Shown here: positions 7,236 through 14,806 of the stretch, in pieces
Position numbering within the stretch: position 1 is the first letter of the stretch
Layout: each line of letters begins with the position of its first letter
DNA from: Pseudomonadota bacterium
Lineage (GTDB): Bacteria; Pseudomonadota; Gammaproteobacteria; Burkholderiales; Burkholderiaceae_B
Reading direction: 5' to 3'
Length of the DNA: 21,674 nucleotides
Assembly: GCA_023427945.1 (NCBI GenBank)
Contig: JAEYZR010000306.1
Coordinates: 1 to 21,674 of the forward strand
Made by a program: the position numbers and the translations under genes
Notes under the pieces: model-generated
What the model was told of the DNA's origin: nothing
Databases searched by the model: none
What the model saw: only the letters and a program-made list of their open reading frames with translations

Positions 7236-7251
7236 TGGCATGGATGTTGCA
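7236..7251 (+). promoter_or_regulatory. Putative sigma-54 (-24/-12) promoter of the ureide transporter operon
   Basis: TGGCAT at 7236-7241 and TTGCA at 7247-7251 are separated by 5 nt. The GG (7237-7238) and GC (7249-7250) dinucleotides are exactly 12 nt apart, as sigma-54 RNA polymerase needs. The match to TGGCAC-N5-TTGCA has one mismatch. Transcription would begin near 7262, so a coding start at 7240 is unlikely and the ATG at 7294 is favoured. Confidence 0.5.
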
Positions 7252-7293
7252 TTAGTGGTGGGCATGACACATCACGGTGCACCTCCCGCCTCC

Positions 7294-8367
7294 ATGAACA
7301 AACACACGCTGGATATCGAATCCGTCACCCATCGATATGGGGATTTCGTAGCGGTCGATGATGTTTCGCTTTCCGTGAACGCGGGCGAGATCATCGCGTT
7401 GCTGGGACCTTCTGGCTGCGGCAAGACATCGCTGCTGCGCATCATCGCCGGGTTCGTCAAGCAGACCGAGGGCCGTGTGCGGGTCGATGGCCGACTCATC
7501 GACGACTTGCAGCCTGACAAGCGCAACATCGGCGTGGTGTTCCAGAACTATGCCTTGTTCCCGCACATGACGGCTGCGCAGAACGTGGCGTATGGCTTGC
7601 AGGCACGCGGCCGCAGTCGCGCCGACATTGCTGCGCGCGTGGCGCAATGCCTGGATATCGTGCAGTTGCCCCAGGTTGCCGATCGCTATCCTCGCCAACT
7701 TTCCGGCGGGCAACAGCAGCGCGTCGCGCTGGCGCGTGCGATTGCCATCGAGCCGCAGATTCTTCTGCTGGACGAGCCGTTCAGTGCCCTGGACAAGAAC
7801 CTGCGCCTGGATATGCAGATCGAGATCAAGCGCCTGCAACGTAGCCTGGGATTGACGGCCATCCTGGTGACGCACGATCAGGAAGAGGCCATGAGTGTGG
7901 CCGACCGGATCGCCGTGATGAACCGGGGGCGCGTCGAGCAATTGGGGTCGCCCACGCAAGTCTACGATCAGCCGCAGACGCTGTTCGTCAACAGTTTCAT
8001 CGGCACCACCAATCTGTTGCCCGGCCAGGTCCTGGCCACGAATGCACAGACGACGGATATCGCGCTGGACGCGGGTGCCACGCTGAGCGTGCCGGCTCAG
8101 TCGGCGATGCGCGCAGAGCAACGGGTCACCGTTTCGATCAGGCCCGAGCAACTGATGCTCACTTCACGACAGGCAGGCGGGATGTGGCCTGTGGACGTGA
8201 GCATGAGCATGCCCATCGGGCCGACTGTCGTACACCAGGCGTGGACCTCCGACCGTGTCGCGTTGAAGGTCACAGCCGCGCGCACGCACCAGTCCCCGCC
8301 CATCACGGGATCGGCATGGTGCGGCCTGTTGCCCGAGGCCCGCCCGGTGGTTTTTGCAGCGGCCTGA
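7294..8367 (+). CDS. ABC importer ATPase, PotA-like
   Basis: A 357-aa nucleotide-binding subunit that energises uptake with the two permeases and binding protein downstream. Motifs in order: Walker A GPSGCGKT (38-45), Q-loop in VFQNYALFP (82-90), signature LSGGQ (136-140), Walker B ILLLDE (156-161), D-loop SALD, and H194 in LVTHDQEEA. The C-terminal third looks like the TOBE domain of polyamine/spermidine/Fe3+-type ATPases. The start is ambiguous: ATGs at 7240, 7264 and 7294 are in frame and none has a strong Shine-Dalgarno. 7294 is chosen because it sits 8 residues before the first beta-strand and lies downstream of the predicted transcription start. Confidence 0.9.
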   Translation: MNKHTLDIESVTHRYGDFVAVDDVSLSVNAGEIIALLGPSGCGKTSLLRIIAGFVKQTEGRVRVDGRLIDDLQPDKRNIGVVFQNYALFPHMTAAQNVAYGLQARGRSRADIAARVAQCLDIVQLPQVADRYPRQLSGGQQQRVALARAIAIEPQILLLDEPFSALDKNLRLDMQIEIKRLQRSLGLTAILVTHDQEEAMSVADRIAVMNRGRVEQLGSPTQVYDQPQTLFVNSFIGTTNLLPGQVLATNAQTTDIALDAGATLSVPAQSAMRAEQRVTVSIRPEQLMLTSRQAGGMWPVDVSMSMPIGPTVVHQAWTSDRVALKVTAARTHQSPPITGSAWCGLLPEARPVVFAAA

Positions 8368-8441
8368 GCCAACGATACCTGCAGCGGTTTCGCAGTCTTT
8401 CCTTCGTAGTCTTCATTTGTAGCCTTCATCAAGGAGCAAGC

Positions 8442-9473
8442 ATGACGCACAGTCCTATCCGGCGCCAAATCCTGGCAGGCGCTGCCGCAATGGGGAGTTT
8501 GGCAATGTTGCCCAGAATCGCTCACGCCAAGGGAAGCGTGACCGGTGCGATCTATCCCGGCTCCTGGGAGACCGCCTATCGCAGCATCGTCGCCCCGGCC
8601 TTGAAGAGTGCGCACGATGTGCAACTCGAACTGCAACCCCTGTATGCCGTCGATCAGATCTCCAAGGCGCGTGCGGCCCGAGGCAATCCCCTGTTCGACA
8701 CATTCCTGCTCGATCCGGGACCTCGTGTGACCGCGATCGACTCGGGTCTGTTCGAGAAATTCGATGGTTCGCGACTCTCCAATGCCTCGAAGCTGCAGCC
8801 GTTCATGATCGACGAATATGGGGTGACGGTGGCTGCGCAGTTCGTGGGCATCGCCTACAACCCCAAGAAGTTCAAGGAGCCGCCCAAGGACTGGAAAGAC
8901 CTCTTCACCGAGCCCTTTGTCTCGCGCCTGGGGCTGACGGGATTCCAGACCACGTTCGGTACGGTGTCCATCATCGAAATGGCCAAAGCCTTTGGGGGAT
9001 CGGAAACGGATGTCGAACCCTTCTTCACCGAACTCAAGAAAGTGCTGCCCAAAGTCGCTGCCATTGGCGCCCCGGCGTCCATGCCCAGCCTGTTCCAGCA
9101 GGGACAGTGCGACATCATGTATGCCAACACGCAAACCGTCGGCACGCTCAAGGCACGTGGCGTGGACATCGAGTTCATCAAGCCGGCCAGCGGCGTGATC
9201 ACCTTCTTCACGACGATGCATATTGCCAAGGGGGCGGCGGACGTCGACAACGCCTACAAATACATCGACACGGTGCTTCAGGCCAAGGTGCAGGATGAGT
9301 TGATGAAGGCGCCGTACTACATGGCGCCCGTCAGTTCGGATGTCACGCTGGAGGCCGATCTGCCGCTGCGCAACCTGAGCGAAATGTCGGGCATGGTGCA
9401 GCACGACTGGAACAAGATCAATCCCTTGCGCGCGGGCTGGATCGAGCGCTTCAACAAGGAAGTCGCACGTTGA
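8442..9473 (+). CDS. Periplasmic substrate-binding protein of the ABC importer (PotD-like)
   Basis: A 343-aa binding protein. The signal peptide carries paired arginines (R7-R8 in PIRRQIL), then a short hydrophobic stretch and probable cleavage after AHA at residue 29. This could be a Tat or an Arg-rich Sec signal. The mature part resembles the family 1 extracellular solute-binding proteins of spermidine/putrescine-type systems, for example FVGIAYNPKKF and the hinge region near FITTMHIAKGA-like sequence. ATG 8442 follows AAGGAG (8431-8436) with 5-nt spacing. It lies 74 nt after the ATPase gene and its stop overlaps the first permease start. Neighbouring genes suggest a ureide ligand rather than a polyamine; this is inference. 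Confidence 0.85.
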   Translation: MTHSPIRRQILAGAAAMGSLAMLPRIAHAKGSVTGAIYPGSWETAYRSIVAPALKSAHDVQLELQPLYAVDQISKARAARGNPLFDTFLLDPGPRVTAIDSGLFEKFDGSRLSNASKLQPFMIDEYGVTVAAQFVGIAYNPKKFKEPPKDWKDLFTEPFVSRLGLTGFQTTFGTVSIIEMAKAFGGSETDVEPFFTELKKVLPKVAAIGAPASMPSLFQQGQCDIMYANTQTVGTLKARGVDIEFIKPASGVITFFTTMHIAKGAADVDNAYKYIDTVLQAKVQDELMKAPYYMAPVSSDVTLEADLPLRNLSEMSGMVQHDWNKINPLRAGWIERFNKEVAR

Positions 9474-10321
9474 CCGCAGCCACTGTCCAGACCGGGCGGT
9501 GGCAACTTGCGTTGCCATTGACCCTGGCATTCCTGGCTTTTTTCACGGCCCCCCTGCTGATGCTGCTGATCGTGAGCGGCTTTGCCGACGATCAGATCAC
9601 GCAGCCCGGCATCGATACATGGCGCAAGTTTGCGGGAGATCCGTTTTACTGGAGGGTCACCTACAACACCCTGAAGCTGGGTGCCCTGACCGTATGCGCG
9701 ACGATTCTGGTGGGGTATCCGCTGGCCATCGTCTACATGCACGCCAGCGAACGCTGGCAGCGCATCCTGCTGTTCATCATCATCATGCCGGTGCTGCTCT
9801 CGGTCGTGGTGCGCACTTTTGCCTGGATCGTCATCCTGGGCCACGACGGCGTGGTCAATCAGGCGGTCATGGCGCTGGGGCTCAGTCCCACGCCTTTGCG
9901 GCTCTTGCAGACTGAACTGGGGCTGATCATCTCGCTGACCCAGATCGAGATGCCCATGATGCTGTTGCCGCTGATCAGTGTCATGTCCAAGATCGACCGC
10001 AACCTGCTCGATGCGTCCACCGCTCTGGGTGCGTCGCGCTGGCGCACGCTGTTCAAGGTGATCGTGCCCTTGAGCCTGCCCGGCCTGATCGCAGGCTGCA
10101 CGCTGGTGTTCGCCAGTTCGACGACGGCCTTCATCTCGCAATCGATCATCGGAGGCAATCGCCTGGTGTATCTGCCGCTGGTCATCTGGCAGCAGTCGCT
10201 GGTGGTCTACAACTGGCCGCTCGCAGCCGTGGCCGCGATCGTGCTGCTGGTGTCGGTATCGGTGTGCATCGCATTGATTGCCTTGCTGGGTAGGCGAGGA
10301 ATGAGGTATTTGCATGTCTAG
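9470..10321 (+). CDS. ABC importer permease 1 (PotB-like)
   Basis: A 283-aa inner-membrane permease with about six membrane helices. The cytoplasmic EAA loop that contacts the ATPase is visible near residues 180-205: DASTALGASRW, then the I-V-P-L-S-L-P-G-L end. TTG 9470 overlaps the binding-protein stop (TTGA), with AAGGA at 9456-9460 as a somewhat distant Shine-Dalgarno. No in-frame ATG lies near the N-terminus. It forms a heterodimeric channel with the next gene product, whose start it overlaps by 8 nt. Confidence 0.9.
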   Translation: MTAATVQTGRWQLALPLTLAFLAFFTAPLLMLLIVSGFADDQITQPGIDTWRKFAGDPFYWRVTYNTLKLGALTVCATILVGYPLAIVYMHASERWQRILLFIIIMPVLLSVVVRTFAWIVILGHDGVVNQAVMALGLSPTPLRLLQTELGLIISLTQIEMPMMLLPLISVMSKIDRNLLDASTALGASRWRTLFKVIVPLSLPGLIAGCTLVFASSTTAFISQSIIGGNRLVYLPLVIWQQSLVVYNWPLAAVAAIVLLVSVSVCIALIALLGRRGMRYLHV

Positions 10322-11135
10322 ACGCAATTCCGTGGGCGACCTGACCTACCACATCACGGTGGGCACCATTGCCGCGTTGGCGCTGCTGATCCTGCTGGGG
10401 CCGGTCGTGATCGTGCTGATCACATCGTTCAGCGATAGCCAGACCTTGAAGTTTCCGCCGACCGGCGTTTCTCTGGACTGGTATCGCAAGCTGTTCGATG
10501 GGGATCTCTCCGCGCCGATTCATCGGGCCGCCGGCAACAGCCTGACTGCTGCAGTCTGGTCGGCGACAGCGGCGGCGATTTTCGGCAGCATGGCCGCGTT
10601 GGCCATCGCACGCTCATCTTCGCGCACCGCCCGTGCGCTCGATGCGTATTTCATGTCGCCCTTGATCCTGCCAGGCATTGCGTTCGGCCTTGCGGCCCTG
10701 GTGTATTTCACCCTGATCGGCCTGCGGCCCTCGCTGGCGCTCATCACCATCGGCCACGCCATCATGATCGTGCCGTTCGTGATGCGCACCACCAGCGCCA
10801 GTCTCATGCAGCTGGACGCTTCTTTGCTGGAGTGTTCGGCCAGCCTGGGCGCAACGCGCTGGTATTCGTTTCGCCGCATCACGCTGCCCATCATCTTTCC
10901 CGGACTGGCCGCAGGCACGTTCATGGCGTTCATGGCGTCCATCGACAACGTGCCCATCTCTCTGTATCTGTCGGGCCCGCGCAGCGACATGTTGCCTATC
11001 CGGATGTGGGGAATGATCGAATCCACGCTGGACGGCCGGGTTGCCGCCATCTCCGGGGTGCTCATCACCCTCGTGCTGGTGCTGATGCTGGTGATGGAGC
11101 GGCTGACCGGCCTGACCAAGCGGTTGAAGAACTGA
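10314..11135 (+). CDS. ABC importer permease 2 (PotC-like)
   Basis: A 273-aa permease with about six membrane helices and an EAA loop (LECSASLGATRWYSF, then ITLPIIFPGL). The start at 10314 overlaps the end of permease 1, with AGG about 7 nt upstream. Length and arrangement match PotC-type subunits. Sixty-two nt separate it from the ureidoglycolate lyase gene, so one transcript is likely. Confidence 0.9.
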   Translation: MSRRNSVGDLTYHITVGTIAALALLILLGPVVIVLITSFSDSQTLKFPPTGVSLDWYRKLFDGDLSAPIHRAAGNSLTAAVWSATAAAIFGSMAALAIARSSSRTARALDAYFMSPLILPGIAFGLAALVYFTLIGLRPSLALITIGHAIMIVPFVMRTTSASLMQLDASLLECSASLGATRWYSFRRITLPIIFPGLAAGTFMAFMASIDNVPISLYLSGPRSDMLPIRMWGMIESTLDGRVAAISGVLITLVLVLMLVMERLTGLTKRLKN

Positions 11136-11197
11136 CTGCCAACCGGACGGCGTTTCGGCGCCGGACGTCAACTCATCTTGATATATGGAGTGCCACG

Positions 11198-11674
11198 ATG
11201 TTGTCCATCCGTACCGAACCGCTCACCGCAGAAGCCTTTGCGCCCTTCGGCGATGTGCTGGAGAGGCCCACTGAGCCAGGCCGCCTGTATTTCGACTCGG
11301 CGCTGGGCAATCTGCGCGAGCACGCGCACGCGAGTCTGTCGTTATCCATGCGTGCGCCCACGCAGGCGTTGCCGATGGAGGCGATTTCACTGGAACGCCA
11401 CGAGTTCTCCTCGCAAAGCTTCGTGCCTGTCGACGTGGATGATTGGCTGGTGGTGGTCGCGCCGCATGCCGAGACGGGCGGACCGGATGTCAGCCGCGTG
11501 CGCGCTTTCCGGGCGCGTGGCGACCAGGGCGTCACCTACAAGCCGAACACGTGGCATCACGGTCTGACGGTGTTCGAGCGCCCGGCAACCTTTGCCATTG
11601 TGATGTGGCGCGATGGCGGCAAGGGCGATGAGGAGTTCGTCGATGTGCCGCCTTTCATGATTCTTCCCGACTGA
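11198..11674 (+). CDS. allA: Ureidoglycolate lyase (AllA family)
   Basis: A 158-aa cupin-like protein. AllA cleaves ureidoglycolate to glyoxylate and urea, the last ring-derived step of allantoin breakdown. Family features: LTAEAFAPFGDVLE at the N-terminus, LERHEFSSQSFVPV in the middle, and near the C-terminus NTWHHGLTVFERPATFAIVMW followed by an acidic G-x-x-D-E-E-F-V-D segment. Length is usual for AllA. ATG 11198 has GGAG at 11187-11190. It sits between the importer and the PuuE-type gene, which supports ureide catabolism. No allantoicase or ureidoglycolate amidohydrolase gene is present in the window. Confidence 0.85.
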   Translation: MLSIRTEPLTAEAFAPFGDVLERPTEPGRLYFDSALGNLREHAHASLSLSMRAPTQALPMEAISLERHEFSSQSFVPVDVDDWLVVVAPHAETGGPDVSRVRAFRARGDQGVTYKPNTWHHGLTVFERPATFAIVMWRDGGKGDEEFVDVPPFMILPD

Positions 11675-11728
11675 TCCTGTTTCCTGTTACCCACCATTCA
11701 TCCCCGGCATTTTTAGGAGTCTGAAGAC

Positions 11729-12652
11729 ATGAGCTGGCAGCCCAAGCGCGATTTCATCGGTTACGCCAATCAGCCGCCTCAGGCGAACTGGCCGGGCGGT
11801 GCCCGCCTGGCCCTGAATTTCGTGATGAACTATGAAGAGGGATCCGAACCTTCTTTCCAGGATGGCGAGAACCATACCGAAACCGGCCTGACCGAAGCGC
11901 ATGGCCTGAATCAGATGGGCAACGGACGCGATCTGGCCGCCGAAGGCATGTTCGAATACGGCAGCCGCGTCGGATTCTGGCGGCTGGTCAGATTGTTCGA
12001 AGAGCGGGGCCTGCCCATGACCGTGTTCGGCTGCGCGCTGGCCCTGGAGCGCAACCCGCTGGCCGCTGCCAAGATCCGGGAGATGGGTTATGACGTCTGC
12101 TGCCACGGCTGGCGCTGGGTCAAGCATTTCGAACTGAGCGAGGACGAAGAGCGCGAGCACATCCGTCGGGCCATCGAGTCGCTGCAGAAAACGGTAGGCG
12201 CCCGTCCGCTGGGCTGGTACTGCCGTTACGGCCCGAGCGTGAACACGCGGCGCCTGGTGAGCGAGGAGGGCGGGTTTCTGTATGACTCCGATTCTTACGC
12301 CGACGAGTTGCCCTTCTGGCAGACCGTCGAGGGCCGCCCGCAGCTCATCATCCCTTATTCCCTGACCAATAACGACGGCAAGTATGCCGGCTGGATGGGG
12401 ACGTCGGACCAGTGGTTCGGGTTCCTGAAAGATGCCTTCGACATGCTTTATGCGGAAGGTGCCACGACACCGAAGATGATGTCCGTGGGGCTGCACATGC
12501 GGCTGGTCGGCCATCCCGCGCGTGCCGCAGGCCTGCAGCGTTTTCTCGATTACGTCATGGGCCACGAGGATGTCTGGATCACCCGCCGCCTGGACATCGC
12601 CGAACACTGGCTTGCCAATCATCCTTACCAGGGCGGGCTGAACGGCGGTTAG
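11729..12652 (+). CDS. puuE: PuuE-type allantoinase / polysaccharide-deacetylase-fold amidohydrolase
   Basis: A 307-aa NodB-fold protein. PuuE opens allantoin to allantoate without the binuclear metal site of classical allantoinase. Features: LNFVMNYEEGSEPS (29-42), where canonical deacetylases carry a T-F-D-D motif; CCHGWRWVKH (124-133) at motif 2; NTRRLVSEEGGFLYDSDSY (172-190) then LPFW. These are PuuE hallmarks. The usual T-G-R-T segment before NTRRL is C-R-Y-G-P-S-V here, so a related cyclic ureide could be the real substrate. AGGAG (11715-11719) precedes ATG 11729. It is the last gene of the transporter/AllA operon. Confidence 0.8.
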   Translation: MSWQPKRDFIGYANQPPQANWPGGARLALNFVMNYEEGSEPSFQDGENHTETGLTEAHGLNQMGNGRDLAAEGMFEYGSRVGFWRLVRLFEERGLPMTVFGCALALERNPLAAAKIREMGYDVCCHGWRWVKHFELSEDEEREHIRRAIESLQKTVGARPLGWYCRYGPSVNTRRLVSEEGGFLYDSDSYADELPFWQTVEGRPQLIIPYSLTNNDGKYAGWMGTSDQWFGFLKDAFDMLYAEGATTPKMMSVGLHMRLVGHPARAAGLQRFLDYVMGHEDVWITRRLDIAEHWLANHPYQGGLNGG

Positions 12653-12698
12653 GCTTGCGCCGAGCCGAGATCATGGCCGGCATGCCCCGTGCAGGCCA

Positions 12699-12728
12699 TG
12701 CCTGGTGTCCGTGAATAGACGCCAGGCA
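12699..12728. terminator. Bidirectional terminator-like hairpin between convergent operons
   Basis: TGCCTGGTGTC (12699-12709) pairs with GACGCCAGGCA (12718-12728), an 11-bp stem with one G-U wobble and an 8-nt loop. It lies between the end of puuE and the end of the leftward Bug gene. No T-tract is present on either side. Confidence 0.5.
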
Positions 12729-12740
12729 CGCTGCGCTCAC

Positions 12741-12767
12741 ATCACTGCAATCACTGCAATCACTGCA
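12741..12767. repeat. Three tandem copies of a 9-bp repeat over the Bug stop codon
   Basis: ATCACTGCA occurs three times head to tail (12741-12749, 12750-12758, 12759-12767). On the minus strand each copy supplies an in-frame TGA, so the Bug gene ends with Leu-Gln-stop and the same codons follow twice more. Confidence 0.85.
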
Positions 12768-13767
12768 GGCTGATCTTGTTGTCGCGAACCACTTTGCCCC
12801 AGTAGTCGGCCTGTTGCCCCATCCATTCCTGGAAGGCTTGGGGCGACTTGTCCACGCGTTCGGAGCCGAGTTCGGCCAGGCGTTTCTGGGTCTCGGGCGA
12901 CTTGGTGATGCGTTCGATGTCGGCGTGGATTTTCTTGACCACGTCGGGCGGCGTGCCGGCGGTGGCGAACAGGCCCTGCCACGATCCGGTCACGAAGTCG
13001 GGAACGGTTTCCGCAATGGTGGGCGTATCGGGAATCTGGCTGAAGCGCTCGGCACTGGCCACGGCAAGCATCTTCACGTTCTTGCTTTTGACCAGCGGAT
13101 AGGTGGCCAGGAAGCTGTTCATCGCCGCATCGATCTGACCGCCCGCCAAGTCCGTGAGCACTTGTGCGCCGCCTTTGTAGCCGATGTAGTTCCAGTCAAA
13201 GCCCAGTTGCTGCGCCAGCATCACGCCCGCCAGATGGGTGATCGTGCCTGTGGTCTGGCCGAAGTTCAACTGGCCGGGATGGGCCTTGCCGTATGCGGCC
13301 AGCTCCTTCAGGTTGCTGACGGGCAAGTCGTTCTTCACCACCAGGATGTGGGGGGAGTACGCGACGATGGACACCGGTGCCAGATCCTTCAGCGGATCGT
13401 AGTTCATGCCCGAATAAAGCGAGGGCAGAATGGCCAGGCTGGCAGCGTCCATCAAAAGCAGGGTGTAGCCATCGGGGTCGGCTTTGGCGACCAGGCTCGC
13501 ACCGATGTTGCCGGCTGCGCCTGCGCGGTTTTCCACGACCACCGGCTGCTTCCACATCTCACCGAGTTGCTGGGCCAGCAGTCGTGCCATCACATCGGAA
13601 GCGCCACCGGCCGGATTGGGAACGATGATGCGCACGACCTTGTTCGGAAAGGCGGCCTGTGCGTGGGACGCCAGCGGTACAAAGGCCAGCGCGGCTGCGG
13701 CAAGGCAGGTGGATAGGGTGCGTAACATGCCGCGCCTTGCCGGCTTGGCAATTCGAGTGTCATTCAT
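12760..13767 (-). CDS. Bug/TctC-family periplasmic solute receptor
   Basis: A 335-aa receptor with an N-terminal signal sequence (hydrophobic LAAAALAFVPLASHAQA, probable cleavage after AQA). The mature start VVRIIVPNPAGGASDVMARL and VVVENRAGAAGNIGASLVAKADPDGYT are Bug signatures. ATG 13767 is preferred over the overlapping GTG at 13770 because AGGAG (complement of 13776-13780) is then 8 nt away. It is the last gene of the leftward operon with the 2-hydroxyacid dehydrogenase and enolase-superfamily genes, so the ligand may be the sugar acid or hydroxyacid they process. No TctA/TctB genes are present. The 3' end carries the 9-bp tandem repeat. Confidence 0.9.
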   Translation of the reverse strand: MNDTRIAKPARRGMLRTLSTCLAAAALAFVPLASHAQAAFPNKVVRIIVPNPAGGASDVMARLLAQQLGEMWKQPVVVENRAGAAGNIGASLVAKADPDGYTLLLMDAASLAILPSLYSGMNYDPLKDLAPVSIVAYSPHILVVKNDLPVSNLKELAAYGKAHPGQLNFGQTTGTITHLAGVMLAQQLGFDWNYIGYKGGAQVLTDLAGGQIDAAMNSFLATYPLVKSKNVKMLAVASAERFSQIPDTPTIAETVPDFVTGSWQGLFATAGTPPDVVKKIHADIERITKSPETQKRLAELGSERVDKSPQAFQEWMGQQADYWGKVVRDNKISLQ

Positions 13768-13828
13768 CACGATGTCTCCTTCGGTTTTCTATGTGGGCGT
13801 GAGAGAGGGGCAGAAAGGGGTTGGGCCG

Positions 13829-14794
13829 CTACATGTTCTGGGCGGGCCGTACGATATTGAGCAAGGCTTCGCCTGAAGCCAGGCGTTTGATGTTCGAGGC
13901 CATGAATGCATAGCGGCGCGTCAGCAGTCCGGGCGTCATGGCCGAGATGTGAGGCGTGGCGCGGACGTTGGGCAAGCTGTGAAAGGGCAGTCGCGACGGG
14001 GTGAGTGGCTGGCCATCGCCTGCCGGGTACTGGTACCAGACATCCAGGGCGGCCCGGGCGAGCTGGCGCGATTGAAGCGCGTTGAAAAGCGCCTGCTCGT
14101 CGGCCACTTCTGCGCGGGCGACGTTCACCAGCAAGGCGTCCGCGGGCAGCAGGGCAAGCGCTTCGCGCCCGATCAGGCCACGTGTGCTGTCGTCCAGCGG
14201 GCAGCACAGCACGAGTACATCGGTGCGGGGCAGTACGGCGTGAAGTTGCGAGACGGGCAGGTTTTCGTCGACGGCGGTTTCGCCGCCCAGGTTGCATGAG
14301 CGGGTGAGCGCCACGATATGCATGCCCAGCGCCTTGGCACGGCTGGCGACTTCGCGCCCGATATGGCCGAAGCCGACCAGCGTGAGCGTCAGGCCCGTGG
14401 CCTCGCGGTGCAGAGGGCGTGCGGCGTAGACTTCGGGCCACGCGGTCTCGTCCAGCACGGCCGGGTACTTCCAGGATTCCAGCACGTGTTCGAGAATGGC
14501 GTGGATCGTGAATTCGGCAATCGGTATTTCGTGGCCGTGCACGTTGGTCACGGCGCAGGACGCGGGCAGGGTCTCCATCGCGATCTGTTCGCAGCCTGCG
14601 CCGGGCACTTGCAGCAGTCTTGAGCGGACTTTCCGGGCATCGGCCTCACCGATACGATTGGTGATGATGACATCGGCGTCGAAGATGTCGGCATTCGAAA
14701 AATCCTTAGCGCCTGCGACACGGTATGCGTCTCCCAGAAGCGTCTGGAGCCGAGGGGCGTGGGGGGCGTGCAGCCCAACGATGTGAATTCGCAT
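13829..14794 (-). CDS. D-isomer-specific 2-hydroxyacid dehydrogenase-family protein
   Basis: A 321-aa NAD(P)-dependent oxidoreductase fold. The Rossmann motif GFGHIG is at 141-146, the substrate-binding arginine is R227 in VNVARAEV, and the general acid is H282 in TPHISAMT. The glutamate normally found in the D-V-x-x-x-E-P segment is absent: the sequence is DVWYQYP (251-257), with Tyr at that position. Formate dehydrogenases have Gln there, so chemistry may differ from ordinary lactate/glycerate dehydrogenases. It lies 12 nt after the enolase-superfamily gene; a dehydrated 2-oxo acid could be its substrate, or it could make the hydroxyacid. No clear Shine-Dalgarno. Confidence 0.85.
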   Translation of the reverse strand: MRIHIVGLHAPHAPRLQTLLGDAYRVAGAKDFSNADIFDADVIITNRIGEADARKVRSRLLQVPGAGCEQIAMETLPASCAVTNVHGHEIPIAEFTIHAILEHVLESWKYPAVLDETAWPEVYAARPLHREATGLTLTLVGFGHIGREVASRAKALGMHIVALTRSCNLGGETAVDENLPVSQLHAVLPRTDVLVLCCPLDDSTRGLIGREALALLPADALLVNVARAEVADEQALFNALQSRQLARAALDVWYQYPAGDGQPLTPSRLPFHSLPNVRATPHISAMTPGLLTRRYAFMASNIKRLASGEALLNIVRPAQNM

Positions 14795-14806
14795 GTGTCA
14801 GCGTCT

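Noticed and set aside
7004..7282. Open frame of 92 codons on the minus strand in the gap before the ABC importer
   Set aside because: No recognisable domain or Shine-Dalgarno, and it overlaps the sigma-54 promoter match and two hairpins; more likely chance in GC-rich DNA.
8097..9530. Long minus-strand open frame of 477 codons opposite the binding-protein gene
   Set aside because: Rich in Arg/His/Gly with no family pattern, as expected antisense to a GC-rich gene; the plus strand has a clear signal peptide, Shine-Dalgarno and operon context.
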